In this document: one piece after another, positions 18,241 through 27,174 of the stretch
Layout: each line of letters starts with the position of its first letter
Numbering within the stretch: the first letter of the stretch is position 1
Assembly: GCF_027359675.1 (NCBI RefSeq)
Contig: NZ_CP114786.1
Coordinates: 3,818,501-3,882,500 of the forward strand
Direction of reading: 5' to 3'
DNA length: 64,000 nucleotides
Source of the DNA: Roseibium sp. Sym1
GTDB lineage: Bacteria; Pseudomonadota; Alphaproteobacteria; Rhizobiales; Stappiaceae
The notes under the pieces: model-generated
The model's input: only the letters and a program-made list of their open reading frames with translations
Told to the model about the DNA's origin: nothing
Database searches by the model: none
Position numbers and translations under genes: made by a program

Positions 18241-19044
18241 GTGCCCGTGGCCCGACTTCCCAAACGCCGTCCCCGGTTCCTGACCGTCAAGACCGCCTTC
18301 CATCTCAGTCCCAACCTGATCCGAGTCACGTTTGCGGGGCCGGAGCTGGAGGGTTTTCCGAAAGGCCACCACGGCGCCAATTGCAAGCTTGTTCTGCCTC
18401 GGGACGGGGAAAGCCGGGCGGATTTCGAGGCCTGGTTCGCACCCGACGCGCCGGAGGAAAAGGTCCATCCGGTGCGCACCTACACCGTGCGGGCCTATCG
18501 CGCAGACAGCCTGGAGCTGGACATCGATTTCGTCGCTCATGGTGACAACGGACCGGCGACCCGCTGGGCTCAGGCCGCGAAGCCCGGGTCCTTCCTGGGG
18601 TTCTTCGGTCCCAGCCAGCCGAAGCTCACTGAATTCCATGCCGACTGGTACCTGCTGGCCGCCGATCTCTCGGCCATGCCGGTTGTCGAGGCGACCCTGG
18701 AAATGCTGCCCGCGGAAGCCAGGGGGCTGTGTGTTTTCGAAGTGCCGTCCGACCAGGACATCCGCGAGATCACGGCGCCTCAGGGCATCGAGGTCCGCTG
18801 GCTGATCCAGCCGGACGTTCACAGGCCGTCAACCGCCCAGGTCGACCTGGTCAAGGCCCTCGACTGGCCGGCCGGGTCCGTTCAGACCTGCATTGCCGGG
18901 GAAAGCTCCGTGATCCGGGCTCTGAGAGACCATCTCCACAACGAGCGGCGGGTGCCGAAGGCCGACACCTACATTTCCGGCTATTGGAAGATCGGCCTGG
19001 TCGAGGACGAGCACCAGAAGATGAAACGGGCGGAAGCGGCATAA
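18241..19044 (+). CDS. Siderophore-interacting FAD-binding protein (ViuB-like)
   Basis: This protein of about 267 residues belongs to the SIP/ViuB family of ferric-siderophore reductases. RVTFAGPELEGF and the flavin motif VRTYTVRAYR (about 79-88) mark the FAD domain. A C-terminal NAD(P)H-type region includes YLLAADLSAMPVVEATLE and ends GYWKIGLVEDEH, diagnostic of the family. It reduces Fe(III) siderophores in the cytoplasm. The start is GTG: AAGAGG directly precedes the GTG at 18241, so the in-frame GTG at 18247, with better spacing, may be the true start. No siderophore uptake genes adjoin it. Confidence 0.87.
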   Translation: MPVARLPKRRPRFLTVKTAFHLSPNLIRVTFAGPELEGFPKGHHGANCKLVLPRDGESRADFEAWFAPDAPEEKVHPVRTYTVRAYRADSLELDIDFVAHGDNGPATRWAQAAKPGSFLGFFGPSQPKLTEFHADWYLLAADLSAMPVVEATLEMLPAEARGLCVFEVPSDQDIREITAPQGIEVRWLIQPDVHRPSTAQVDLVKALDWPAGSVQTCIAGESSVIRALRDHLHNERRVPKADTYISGYWKIGLVEDEHQKMKRAEAA

Positions 19045-19156
19045 AAGGCGCAACGGTGGTTTAACTGACTTGGGTCTTCTCCTGCCTGCCCAAGCAATGG
19101 CAGGGCGCCATAAACGGACCACTTGCTTCTCCACTCTCCGTCATTGCAGGGCTTGA

Positions 19157-19472
19157 CCCACTGCTGTCCGGTTAAGCAGGAGCCTCTGTATGCAAACAGG
19201 TTTCGCCGCTTGTACCAGTCTCCCCCCTGGAGGGGGAGATGTCTCCGGAAGGAGACAGAGGGGGGGCTCAACCTCTCAGCATACAAGGCCTTTTCCGAAT
19301 ACGAGGAACCGCTGCGCCCCCCTCTGTCCGGTTCCCGGACATCTCCCCCTCCAGGGGGGAGAGGGGTGCAAGTGGTAAGGCACTGCGTGTCCCGGACGAG
19401 GAGAAGCGTAAATATCGACAATGAATCAATGACCTGTTGTAACTGAGCCGCGTTAAACCGGACAGCAGTGGG
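19157..19472. mobile_element. MITE-like element, copy 1
   Basis: A noncoding element of about 316 bp is bounded by inverted repeats: CCCACTGCTGTCCGGTT on the left and AACCGGACAGCAGTGGG on the right. Inside are GC-rich palindromes of the CCCCCTGGAGGGGG type and a non-palindromic AT-richer patch (AATATCGACAATGAATCAAT). A second copy in the opposite orientation lies at 34221-34616 and shares both ends and the AT-rich patch. It encodes nothing, so mobility would need a transposase elsewhere. The gap 19045-19600 holds no gene apart from this element. Confidence 0.7.
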
Positions 19473-19600
19473 TTAAACCATGGGATGACGAAGTTGAGAA
19501 ACTTGAACTTCATTATTCGTTCCTTGCCCGGCCACCATCAAATTCTCGCCACGCCTTCGCGCTTAGACTGATACTCCGTCCGTTTTCAGGAGATCTTCTC

Positions 19601-20215
19601 ATGCGCGTTTTCGGGTTTTTCCTTGCCGGTCTTGCCGGTGGTCTGCTTTGGTCCGGCGTCTCCCTTGCAGCGGAGCCGACCTTCGACTGCGCCAAGGCGG
19701 AGAGTTCCGCCGAAAAGCTGATCTGCTCCAACGACGAACTGGGCGCACTCGACCGCACGCTCGGGGAGGTCTACGGCAAGGCGGCCGAGGTGGTGAAGTC
19801 GCTTGACGCAGGTGCGGAGGAGGAACTGAACACCCTGAAGGCCTACCAGCGCGGCTGGGTCAAGGGCCGGGACGAGTGCTGGAAAGGCGAGGATGAGCTT
19901 GCCTGCATCAAGGCGACGTATCAGCGCCGCATCGCCGAACTCACCGCCCGCTACCAGCTGATCAAGGGCCAGGCGCCGGTGTTCTACACCTGTAACGGCA
20001 ATCCGGCGGACGAGATCGTCGCGACCTTCTATCCGACGGAACCGCCCTCGGCCCGGCTGGAGCGGGGCGACACCACGGAAATCGTCGTCCAGGGGCTGAG
20101 CGGATCGGGGGCCCGTTACGAAGGCGACTTCGGCATCGTCTTCTGGATCAAGGGCGACGAGGCCATGGTCGACTGGCCGCAGGGCACGGAGTTCGATTGC
20201 AAGGTGCGTGGGTAG
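19601..20215 (+). CDS. Secreted LprI-like (DUF1311) plus MliC-like lysozyme-inhibitor protein
   Basis: This 204-residue protein has a signal peptide (about 1-24, cut after SLAAE or nearby). An LprI/DUF1311 domain follows (FDCAKAESSAEKLICSN, then LKAYQRGWVKGRDEC), with four or more cysteines. The C-terminal part (about 128-204) reads FYTCNGNPADEIVATFY and resembles the MliC/PliC c-type lysozyme inhibitor fold. Both domain families are linked to lysozyme resistance in the envelope, so protection of the cell wall is inferred. The DUF1311 assignment is firmer than the MliC one. Confidence 0.78.
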   Translation: MRVFGFFLAGLAGGLLWSGVSLAAEPTFDCAKAESSAEKLICSNDELGALDRTLGEVYGKAAEVVKSLDAGAEEELNTLKAYQRGWVKGRDECWKGEDELACIKATYQRRIAELTARYQLIKGQAPVFYTCNGNPADEIVATFYPTEPPSARLERGDTTEIVVQGLSGSGARYEGDFGIVFWIKGDEAMVDWPQGTEFDCKVRG

Positions 20216-20239
20216 CCGCCAGGTCCCAGGGGCCGTCAC

Positions 20240-20704
20240 CTAGCGTGTCGCGCGGTTCCTGCGGCCAAACTCGCGTTGTCTCACCGTCTGTGGCCGGACG
20301 GGGGCGGAAAAAGCTGCCGGCGCGGCTGAGACCGGGCCTGGTGCGGGGGGATCTGATCTGCCTGAGGTGAACCGGCCCGGCGCTTTCTCGATGCCGCAGA
20401 AATAGACCATCAGGCCCGTGCCAACGCTCGGCAGCAGGAACGAGAGGTACCAGAACCCGCTGCGGCCGGAATCGCGTAGCCGGTTCAGACAGGTGCACAG
20501 GTTCATGTAGATCATGGCGAGCGCCGTCAGGCCCAAGCCGACATTCTCCATGGGATTGCGGCCGCCTGCTCCCCCCTCGAGGTCGGCGAACAGGAATATC
20601 GTGGCAAGCAGTCCGCCGATCGCGACACCAAAAATCACCAGCTGAAACAGCCACCAGCGACCTCTGCCGATCGTGCCGCAAACCGGATTGAACAAGGCTT
20701 CCAT
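20240..20704 (-). CDS. DUF805 family membrane protein
   Basis: This 154-residue protein opens with the DUF805 pattern GRGRWWLFQLVIFGVAIGG. It continues with a conserved LNRLRDSGRSGFWYL between hydrophobic helices, giving about three to four membrane segments within residues 15-110. The Pro/Arg-rich C-terminal tail is soluble. The function of DUF805 proteins is not established. It converges on the lysozyme-inhibitor-like gene with 24 bases between stops. Confidence 0.82.
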   Translation of the reverse strand: MEALFNPVCGTIGRGRWWLFQLVIFGVAIGGLLATIFLFADLEGGAGGRNPMENVGLGLTALAMIYMNLCTCLNRLRDSGRSGFWYLSFLLPSVGTGLMVYFCGIEKAPGRFTSGRSDPPAPGPVSAAPAAFSAPVRPQTVRQREFGRRNRATR

Positions 20705-20867
20705 GTCGACCCTCCTCGGCGTCAGTCAATTATACCGAGACGTGTTAACGGGGGTTGAATGCCTTTCAGGGTTGTTATTGGCGGGAGGGGGAGGCACCGC
20801 ACGCGTGCCGGCTGCTGTCCGCCGCCGCCCCGTCCTGTCCGGTTTCGCAAGAGACGAAGGGGCCTCC

Positions 20868-21884
20868 TCAGCCGTCCTTGTAATAGTAGCTGTAGCCGTT
20901 GATCGCAGGCGCGCCGCCAAGATGCGCGTAGAGGACCTTTGAACCGGCCGGTATGTCTCCCGTCCGGATCAGGTCAATCATGCCCTGCATGGATTTGCCC
21001 TCATAGACCGGGTCGGTGATCATCGCTTCGGTCTTGGCGGCAAGCCGGATGGCGGCGTTGGTTTCCTCCGAAGGCACGCCATAGGCCGGGTAGGCATAGT
21101 CCGTCTTGATCACGATCTCGTCGTCCTGCACCGGGCGCCCGAGTTCCACGAGATCCGCCGTGCTGTCGACGATCTGCCGGACCTGTTGCCGTGTTTGCTC
21201 AGGCGTGCCGGATGCGTCGATGCCGATGACACGGTCTGCCCGGTCCTGGTCCGCAAAGCCGACGATCATCCCGGCCTGGGTGGAACCGGTCACCACGCAA
21301 ACGACGATGTAGTCGAAGGTGACGCCCATGGCCTGTTCCTGCTGCCTGACCTCCTCGGCAAAGCGGACATAGCCGAGACCGCCGTATTTGTGGACGGAGG
21401 CGCCCGCCGGAATGCCGTAGGGAACGCCGCCGGCGTCACGCACGGACTGAAGCGCGTCTTCCCAGCTCTGCCTGATGCCGATATCGAAACCGTCCTCCAC
21501 CAGGCGGGAGTCGGCCCCCATCAGCCGCGTCAGCAGGATGTTGCCGACGCGGTCATAGACGGCATCGTAATGCGGCACCCACTTTTCCTGGACGACGACG
21601 CATTTCATGCCGATTTTTGCTGCCGTCGCGGCGACCATGCGTGTGTGATTTGACTGGACGCCGCCGATGGACACCAGCGTGTCCGCACCGGATGCCAGGG
21701 CGTCCGGCACGATATATTCCAGCTTTCTCAGCTTGTTGCCGCCAAAGGCCAGACCCGAATTGCAGTCGTCCCGTTTGGCATAGATGTCCACCTTGCCGCC
21801 GAGTGCCTCGGACAGTCTGGGAAGATGTTCAATCGGGGTCGGACCGAAGGTGAGCGGATAACGGTCAAACTTGTCGAGGTTCAT
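20868..21884 (-). CDS. acdS: 1-aminocyclopropane-1-carboxylate deaminase
   Basis: Read from [20 protein letters not shown], the product is 338 residues. It is a PLP enzyme that cleaves ACC, the ethylene precursor of plants, to 2-oxobutyrate and ammonia. Lys51 ([10 protein letters not shown]) is the PLP lysine and Ser78 lies in GGVQSNHTR. Residues that separate true ACC deaminase from D-cysteine desulfhydrase are present: Tyr268, Tyr294 and Glu295 (DPVYEGKSM), and Leu322 (YAHLGG). Three more residues upstream are in frame with another ATG. It diverges from an Lrp-type regulator, the known acdS/acdR arrangement, which suggests induction by ACC. Confidence 0.94.
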   Translation of the reverse strand: MNLDKFDRYPLTFGPTPIEHLPRLSEALGGKVDIYAKRDDCNSGLAFGGNKLRKLEYIVPDALASGADTLVSIGGVQSNHTRMVAATAAKIGMKCVVVQEKWVPHYDAVYDRVGNILLTRLMGADSRLVEDGFDIGIRQSWEDALQSVRDAGGVPYGIPAGASVHKYGGLGYVRFAEEVRQQEQAMGVTFDYIVVCVVTGSTQAGMIVGFADQDRADRVIGIDASGTPEQTRQQVRQIVDSTADLVELGRPVQDDEIVIKTDYAYPAYGVPSEETNAAIRLAAKTEAMITDPVYEGKSMQGMIDLIRTGDIPAGSKVLYAHLGGAPAINGYSYYYKDG

Positions 21885-21893
21885 GGAGCACAC

Positions 21894-22025
21894 CGTGTTG
21901 ATTGATGACGCCTTGAGCCTTGCAGAATTCGGGTGAAAGGTGCTCTCTTATTTGTGTGGTAGATCTCTCATTTCAGGGAATTGCGTGCTGTATGATGAGA
22001 TGATATTTGGAAATAGAACGCAAAT
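21894..22025. promoter_or_regulatory. acdS-acdR divergent regulatory region
   Basis: This 132-bp AT-rich region separates acdS from its Lrp-type regulator. It contains repeated TCTC/GAGA-like stretches (GCTCTCTTATTTG, GATCTCTCATTTC), which may be tandem Lrp-type half-sites. The promoters of both genes must lie here. Site assignment is tentative. Confidence 0.4.
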
Positions 22026-22505
22026 ATGGAAGAATCTTTCATGACGGAAAACCTGGACAGGATTGACAGGAAAATTCTCAGGCTCTTGCAATCGGATGGC
22101 CGTCTCAGCAATGCGGATCTTGCCGAGCAGGTGAATGTGAGCCCTGCAACCTGCCACAGGCGGACACAGCGGCTGTTCGATCATGGCTATGTCCAGGGCG
22201 TGCGGGCACAGGTTGATCCGGTCAAGGTCGATCGCTCGGCTCTCGTCATTGTCGGCGTGGTGCTGGACCGCTCGACGCCGCAGAGCTTTGCCGAATTCGA
22301 GGAGGTCATCCGAAAAGCCGACTTCATTCTGGACTGCCATCTGGTGGCCGGCGATTTCGACTATTTCCTCAAGATCCGGGCACGGGACATGGCCGACTTC
22401 AACAAGCTGCACGGCGAAAAGCTCATCGCGCTTCCGGGCGTGCGCCAGACCCGAACATTCTTTGTCATGAAGGAAGTGACCGACAACGCACCGCTCCAGT
22501 TTTAG
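22026..22505 (+). CDS. acdR: Lrp/AsnC-family regulator (AcdR-like)
   Basis: This 159-residue protein has an N-terminal helix-turn-helix (LDRIDRKILRLLQSDGRLSN, then QVNVSPATCHRRTQRLF) and a C-terminal RAM ligand domain ending in GVRQTRTFFVMKEVTD. The start may instead be the ATG at 22041 (MTENLD). Divergence from acdS makes it the probable ACC-responsive regulator known as AcdR in other bacteria. Its stop overlaps that of the convergent FMN reductase gene. Confidence 0.85.
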   Translation: MEESFMTENLDRIDRKILRLLQSDGRLSNADLAEQVNVSPATCHRRTQRLFDHGYVQGVRAQVDPVKVDRSALVIVGVVLDRSTPQSFAEFEEVIRKADFILDCHLVAGDFDYFLKIRARDMADFNKLHGEKLIALPGVRQTRTFFVMKEVTDNAPLQF

Positions 22506-23041
22506 GAGGGGCCGCCGCAGGCCTTGCGGAACCCTGTCAGGGCCTGCCTGATGAGGGCCGAGCTCCGGGCATCCTCGCAGATCTCCTCGGCAGTCAGTCT
22601 GTTGGTCGCCAGACCCAAGCTGAAACATGCCTCGGGCACGATGCGGGCGGCCATGGTCCTGAGCACCTCTTCCAGCTGGCCGGGCGCGAAAGCGTGCCGG
22701 TCGCTGACATGGGCAAGGGCCACCGGCTTGCCGGGAAAGCGGGTGCAGCCGACCATCCAGTCGAGCGTATTCTTGAAGCTGCCGGGCAGGGAATGCATGT
22801 ATTCCGGTGCGGCGAACAGCAATCCGTCGGCTGCCGCGACCCGGTCGCGCAGGTCCCGGACGCGTTCCGGCAACAACTCGTCCGCGTCGAGGTCCGGCGA
22901 GAAATGCGGCAGGTCGGCAACGGCGTCATAGCGCTCGAGGGACACTCCCTCCGGCGCCAGACGTTCGGCGGCGGTCAGCAAAGCCAGGTTGGACGAGGCG
23001 GCGCGCAGGCTGCCGCAAAAGGTGAGAAGCGAGACGGGCAT
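22502..23041 (-). CDS. NADPH-dependent FMN reductase family protein
   Basis: This 179-residue flavodoxin-like protein has the SsuE/ArsH-type layout: TFCGSLRAASSNLALL (phosphate-binding loop, about 7-22) and LLFAAPEYMHSLPGSFKNTLDWM (about 74-96), the FMN and NAD(P)H contact stretch. It would supply reduced flavin or reduce quinones. It lies downstream of the LysE exporter on the same strand. The specific electron acceptor is unknown. Confidence 0.86.
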   Translation of the reverse strand: MPVSLLTFCGSLRAASSNLALLTAAERLAPEGVSLERYDAVADLPHFSPDLDADELLPERVRDLRDRVAAADGLLFAAPEYMHSLPGSFKNTLDWMVGCTRFPGKPVALAHVSDRHAFAPGQLEEVLRTMAARIVPEACFSLGLATNRLTAEEICEDARSSALIRQALTGFRKACGGPS

Positions 23042-23107
23042 GGATTGCGGTTCCGGTTGGGCGGCGGAGACCGAGCCTAACGGATTCGCCAGGCTCTGGG
23101 AGCCGCC

Positions 23108-23731
23108 TTACCGGCTCGCGGCCGCCAAAGCCGTTCCGAAGCCGACAAACAGGGTGCCGGTCACCCGCCGTACCCACAGCATCCGCCTGGCAGAGGTCAG
23201 GAACCGGCGCATGTGGCCGCCGGCAAAGGCGATCGCCGCATGATTGGCAAAGCAGAGCGCCGCGTAGGTCACCGACAGGATCGTGATCTCCGCGAGGTCG
23301 ATGCGGTCCGTGCGCATGAACTGTGGAAAGAGCGCGGTGATCACCAGGATCGCCTTGGGATTGGTGACCGAGACCAGCAAGGCTTCGAGAAACAGTTTCC
23401 AGCCGCTTTTCCGGGCGGTCAGAACACCGTTCTGGAGCTGAAACGTGGTCTTGTCCCGCCAGATTCTGATCCCGAGAAAGATCAGGTAGGCGGCGCCGAT
23501 GATCTTCAGCACGGTGAACGCGATGGCCGAGGTTGCCATGATTGCGCCGAAGCCGAGCGCGACGGCAAAGCCGAGCACCACCAGGCCGAGCGCGTTGCCG
23601 CTGGCCGAAGCAAGCGTCGCGTTGCGGCCGAAGCGCAGCGTGTTGGACAGCGCCAGCATGACGGCGGGGCCGGGACTGATCGCAGGCAGAAGGGAAACGG
23701 CGACGAACAGCAGCCAGAGATCGACGGGCAT
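23108..23731 (-). CDS. LysE/RhtB-family exporter
   Basis: This 207-residue integral membrane protein has the LysE motif SPGPAVMLALSNTLRFG near residues 18-34, AAYLIFLGIRIWR near 78-90, and VTNPKAILVITALFPQF, the second family signature. About six hydrophobic segments are present. Such carriers export amino acids or related metabolites by proton exchange. It follows the HD hydrolase gene by 60 bases. Substrate unknown. Confidence 0.9.
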   Translation of the reverse strand: MPVDLWLLFVAVSLLPAISPGPAVMLALSNTLRFGRNATLASASGNALGLVVLGFAVALGFGAIMATSAIAFTVLKIIGAAYLIFLGIRIWRDKTTFQLQNGVLTARKSGWKLFLEALLVSVTNPKAILVITALFPQFMRTDRIDLAEITILSVTYAALCFANHAAIAFAGGHMRRFLTSARRMLWVRRVTGTLFVGFGTALAAASR

Positions 23732-23791
23732 CGGGCAATCCTCAAAGAAGTGGCCAGAGGCGGGGCTGGCCGGGCAGGTTACAAGCGCATG

Positions 23792-24376
23792 TCAGGGCAG
23801 GAGACGGCCGTCGCGAACGGCCTTGTCGAGCAGGTCGCGTGCATAGGCCCAGAGCGTTGGGAAGGGGGCGAGGCGGTCCTCCTTGGTCCGCCGCATGGTT
23901 TCCGCGGACAGCGGTTCGTGGGTCGGGTCGGGCTGTCCGGACGCGAACACCAGCACCATCGGATGCAGTGCGTCCATGGCATTGGCGAAGCGGGCTTCGG
24001 TTGTCTCGCAGGCTTCGAATTCGAGCCACAGGTCGTGAAACTCCCGGGCCTGTGTCTCCGGCAGCAAGGCGAACAGGCGCTCGGCGGCAGCCTGTTCCCG
24101 TTCCTTGACACCTTCCCGGTTGTCGTCGGTCACCCAGTGATCGCCGGCATCGATCTCGACCAGGTCATGCACCGCGAGCAGGCGCACCACATGGGCAATG
24201 TCGGTACCCGCGGGGGCATGGTCCGCGAGGGTCAGCGTCTGCAGGATGACGTGCCAGCAATGCTCCGCCGTGGTCTCCCGCCGATTGCCGTCCGCAAGGT
24301 GATTGAGCCGGAGAACGTCCTTCAGCTTGTCCGTTTCCAGGAGAAAGGAAATCTGACGTGTGAAGCTGTCGTCCAT
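23792..24376 (-). CDS. HD-domain hydrolase (YfbR/HD_3-like)
   Basis: This 194-residue protein shows metal-binding HD motifs: His39 (TTAEHCWHV), His70-Asp71 (LLAVHDLVEIDAGD) and a later conserved Asp. That is the pattern of YfbR-like 5'-deoxynucleotidases and relatives. The start directly abuts the pdxJ stop, so the two are coupled. A housekeeping role in nucleotide clean-up is likely; the substrate is not determined. Confidence 0.85.
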   Translation of the reverse strand: MDDSFTRQISFLLETDKLKDVLRLNHLADGNRRETTAEHCWHVILQTLTLADHAPAGTDIAHVVRLLAVHDLVEIDAGDHWVTDDNREGVKEREQAAAERLFALLPETQAREFHDLWLEFEACETTEARFANAMDALHPMVLVFASGQPDPTHEPLSAETMRRTKEDRLAPFPTLWAYARDLLDKAVRDGRLLP

Positions 24377-25126
24377 TCAGATCTCGCCCATCGCCTTGCG
24401 GAACCGGGCGACGCTGCCTGCGAAGCCGTGGATCAGCGCGTCGGCGGTAAAGCCATGGCCGATCGACATTTCCCGGATGAAGGGCGCGCGGGCCAGCATC
24501 GGCGGGATGTTCTCGACCGTCAGGTCATGGCCGGCATTGACGCCAAGGCCGCAGTCCCGTGCGGCTTCCGCGGTGGCGACCACCTTGTCGAGTTCCCTGG
24601 CCGCCCTGGCCGGGTCGTCGTAACAGGCGCCATAGGGCCCGGTGTAGATCTCGATCCGTTCCGCGCCGAGACGGGCAGCATGCTCCGGGGAGGCCGGATC
24701 CGGGTCGCAGAACAGAGACACCGTGACGGCCCATTCCTTCGCCGCTGCGATCGCCGTTTCGAGCGCGCCGGTGTCCTTGGAAAAATCCCAGCCATGGTCG
24801 GAGGTTGTCTGCTCCGGATCGTCGGGCACGAACAGCACCTGTTCCGGCCGGGCGTCCTCGACGAGCCTCAGGAAGTCGGGTGCGGGATAGCCTTCCAGGC
24901 ACAGTTCCTTGTTCGGGAACCGGTCCTCGATCAGGTCGGACAGTTCGAAGACGTCGCTCTTGCGGATGTGGCGCTCGTCGGGGCGAGGATGCACGGTGAC
25001 GCCCTTGGCCCCGGCTTCCATGGCGATCGCGGCCAGGCCCGTCACGCTCGGCCAGGGCAAGTCGCGGCGGTTGCGCAACATGGCGACGGCATTGACGTTG
25101 ACGGAGAGACGCGAAACGGCGGACAT
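24377..25126 (-). CDS. pdxJ: Pyridoxine 5'-phosphate synthase
   Basis: This 249-residue TIM-barrel enzyme condenses 3-amino-2-oxopropyl phosphate with deoxyxylulose 5-phosphate in the DXP-dependent pyridoxal phosphate route. LSVNVNAVAMLRNRR, GVTVHPRPDERHI, IEIYTGPYG and GLGVNAGHDL are all PdxJ signatures. I chose the ATG at 25126; an upstream in-frame ATG adds 24 unconserved residues. It leads the pdxJ-HD gene pair. Confidence 0.96.
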   Translation of the reverse strand: MSAVSRLSVNVNAVAMLRNRRDLPWPSVTGLAAIAMEAGAKGVTVHPRPDERHIRKSDVFELSDLIEDRFPNKELCLEGYPAPDFLRLVEDARPEQVLFVPDDPEQTTSDHGWDFSKDTGALETAIAAAKEWAVTVSLFCDPDPASPEHAARLGAERIEIYTGPYGACYDDPARAARELDKVVATAEAARDCGLGVNAGHDLTVENIPPMLARAPFIREMSIGHGFTADALIHGFAGSVARFRKAMGEI

Positions 25127-25277
25127 GGCTGAGGATCCGGTGGAAGCGGTTGCGATCAAACTTGAAGGGGTTGGGTCAGGATCGCAAGATTGTTCCAAAA
25201 ACCCTTGAAGTCAAACAGGATATTGTCACTAGAGACAATGTTTTTCGCGCCGTTTCCGCGTCCCGGTCCATCTTCTC

Positions 25278-26453
25278 TCAGGCCGCCGCGCGGGCGTCCG
25301 CGAAGGTATGAATGCGCCGCATCGCCTCGCGCAGGTCCTCATCGGGCACGGTCAGGGCAACCCGGATCAGGTCGGGGGCATTTTCGCCGAACGAATTTCC
25401 GGGCATGACGGCAACGCCCTGTTCCTCAAGAAGCTTCCAGGCGAACTGTTCGCCGGAAAGGCCCGTTGCGGCGACGTCGATCATGATGAACATGCCGCCG
25501 GTCGGCCGGCCGGGCTTGAGGGCCGGGCAGCCGGCCAGTTCCGCAGCGATCATGCCGGCGCGGGCGGCGTAGCTCTTGCGCATGCGCTCGGCGGTGTCGA
25601 ACGTGCCGCGCAAGGCGGCCTCGGTCATGTCGGCGATGAAGGGCTGGTTGCCGAACAGGATGGTTTCGGAGATCGGCAGGAGCCGGGTGCAGAACTCTTC
25701 CGGCCCGACGGCCCAGCCGCTGCGAAAGCCGGTTGCCGCGAAGGTCTTGGAGATCGACGAGGTGACGACCGTGCGGTCCCGCAGGTCCTGAAATTCGATC
25801 GGCGAGGCGAACTCGCCGTCGAAGATGAGGTCTTCATAGACCTCGTCGCAGACGATCCAGAGGTCGTGGGTCCGGGCGATCCGGCCGAGCTGCGCGATGG
25901 TCTCCCTGTCGAGAAGGGAGCCCGTCGGGTTGTGCGGCGTGTTGAGCAGAAGCACGCGGCTGTTTCCGGTGACGGCCTTCTCCAGGTCCTCGGGGCGCAT
26001 GACGAAGCCGGTATCGATGCCGAGCGGAACCGGCTGGAGAACCGCGCCGGAGGCCCTGATGACCCCTTCATAGGTGGCATAGTAGGGATCGCCGACCAGC
26101 ACGCCTTCACCGGCATCGGCCAAGGCCGTGATCACGGCGTAGAGCGCGGTCTGGGTGCCCGGGAAACACAGGATGTTGTCCGTGGTGATCTCCGGAAACC
26201 GTGGCCGGTATTTCTCCACCAGTGCTTCCAGCAGGCCGTGTTCACCACGGCCGTTGGAATAATGCGTCCGGCCCCTCAGCATGGAGGCGTGGCAGGCTTC
26301 GATTAGCGCCGGGTCGACCGGAATGTCCGGCTCGCCGATGGTCAGTTCGATGATCTCCGTCCCGTCCCGCTGTTTTTGCCGGGCAGCATTGTGCACGGCC
26401 CATTTCTCTCCCCCCAGATCCGCGAGGCGATCGGTGATTGCGGCATAACGCAT
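25278..26453 (-). CDS. Class I/II PLP aminotransferase
   Basis: This 391-residue fold-type I aminotransferase has IELTIGEPDIP, the conserved NTPHNPTGSLL stretch, CDEVYEDL and the PLP lysine in SSISKTFAATGFRSGW. The overall pattern is that of aspartate-aminotransferase subgroup I-gamma enzymes. It starts four bases from the stop of the TetR gene, forming a likely operon with it. Amino-donor specificity cannot be read from the sequence; an amine or amino-acid catabolic role fits the neighbours. Confidence 0.9.
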   Translation of the reverse strand: MRYAAITDRLADLGGEKWAVHNAARQKQRDGTEIIELTIGEPDIPVDPALIEACHASMLRGRTHYSNGRGEHGLLEALVEKYRPRFPEITTDNILCFPGTQTALYAVITALADAGEGVLVGDPYYATYEGVIRASGAVLQPVPLGIDTGFVMRPEDLEKAVTGNSRVLLLNTPHNPTGSLLDRETIAQLGRIARTHDLWIVCDEVYEDLIFDGEFASPIEFQDLRDRTVVTSSISKTFAATGFRSGWAVGPEEFCTRLLPISETILFGNQPFIADMTEAALRGTFDTAERMRKSYAARAGMIAAELAGCPALKPGRPTGGMFIMIDVAATGLSGEQFAWKLLEEQGVAVMPGNSFGENAPDLIRVALTVPDEDLREAMRRIHTFADARAAA

Positions 26454-26457
26454 GGAG

Positions 26458-27120
26458 TCATCCTTGTTCGTCTGGAGCTGTGACGGGGCCGGCGAGGCTG
26501 CCGGCGGGCAGGCCGAGCAGGCGCTCGCCGGCCTCGATGATCAGGCCGGGCAGGATGGCACGGCTGTAGAGCCCGGAATCGAGCGAACCTTCCATCCACA
26601 GGCCGTCAATGAGGCCGTTGAGTGCAATCGCGTGGCGGCGGCAGACCTCGCCGCCATGGGGCAGGCCGTGTTCTTGAAGCACAGGCTCGATCAGGGTTTC
26701 GAGCAGGTTGAGGAAATCCCGGTAGCCTTCGCGGTGAATGTCGGCAAATTCGCGTTCGTACTTGACCCGACCGATAAAGGTCGCCCAGAGCGAGACCTTG
26801 TCCTCCGACAGGTTGGGCGTGGTCAGGTTGGCCAGCAGGAACTGCCGGAGCTGCAGGCCGGATTCGCCGCTCGCCTGCCGCGCCCGTTCCCCGGCCCCGG
26901 AGGTCAGCTGGCCGACCAGATAGGCGTAGGCATTGGTGATCAGCTCGTTCTTGCTGCCGAAATAATGGCGGACCATGCCCGGTGTAACGCCGGCTTCTTC
27001 CGTGATCCGCCGGACCGTCGCGCCGGTCAGTCCGTATTGCGCGATACAGACCAGCGTCGCCTCCATGAGGCTGCTGCGGCGGAAATCCTGGGACAGGCGC
27101 TGGAAGTCTTTTCGGCTCAT
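26458..27120 (-). CDS. BetI-like TetR-family regulator
   Basis: From the ATG at 27120 the product has 220 residues, beginning MSRKDFQRLSQDFRRSSLME. An earlier in-frame ATG at 27168 would cross the likely operator. The N-terminal HTH reads GATVRRITEEAGVTPGMVRHYF, with the BetI-type 'GxxxHYF' ending. A helical ligand domain follows. It lies between the aminotransferase and dehydrogenase genes on the same strand. Two similar AT-rich sequences flank the dehydrogenase gene (separate entries), which suggests it controls both itself and the divergent aldolase. BetI itself responds to choline, and no bet genes are here. Confidence 0.85.
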   Translation of the reverse strand: MSRKDFQRLSQDFRRSSLMEATLVCIAQYGLTGATVRRITEEAGVTPGMVRHYFGSKNELITNAYAYLVGQLTSGAGERARQASGESGLQLRQFLLANLTTPNLSEDKVSLWATFIGRVKYEREFADIHREGYRDFLNLLETLIEPVLQEHGLPHGGEVCRRHAIALNGLIDGLWMEGSLDSGLYSRAILPGLIIEAGERLLGLPAGSLAGPVTAPDEQG

Positions 27121-27148
27121 AGCGGGTCTTCGAAATGCCTCGAGGTTA

Positions 27149-27166
27149 GTTATACAAATAGATAAC
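27149..27166. promoter_or_regulatory. Candidate TetR operator, proximal
   Basis: GTTATACAAATAGATAAC has GTTAT/ATAAC half-sites and lies 28 bases upstream of the regulator start. It shares AGTTATACA with the site at 28227. Autoregulation is inferred. Confidence 0.45.
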
Positions 27167-27174
27167 AAGCAGGC

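Noticed and set aside
23213..25132. 639-codon plus-strand frame opposite LysE, HD and pdxJ
   Set aside because: Shadow of three real genes; composition is Gln/Gly/Arg-rich as typical for antisense frames.
26458..27120. True BetI (choline regulator)
   Set aside because: The sequence is BetI-like but no betA, betB or choline transport genes are present, so the name was not assigned.
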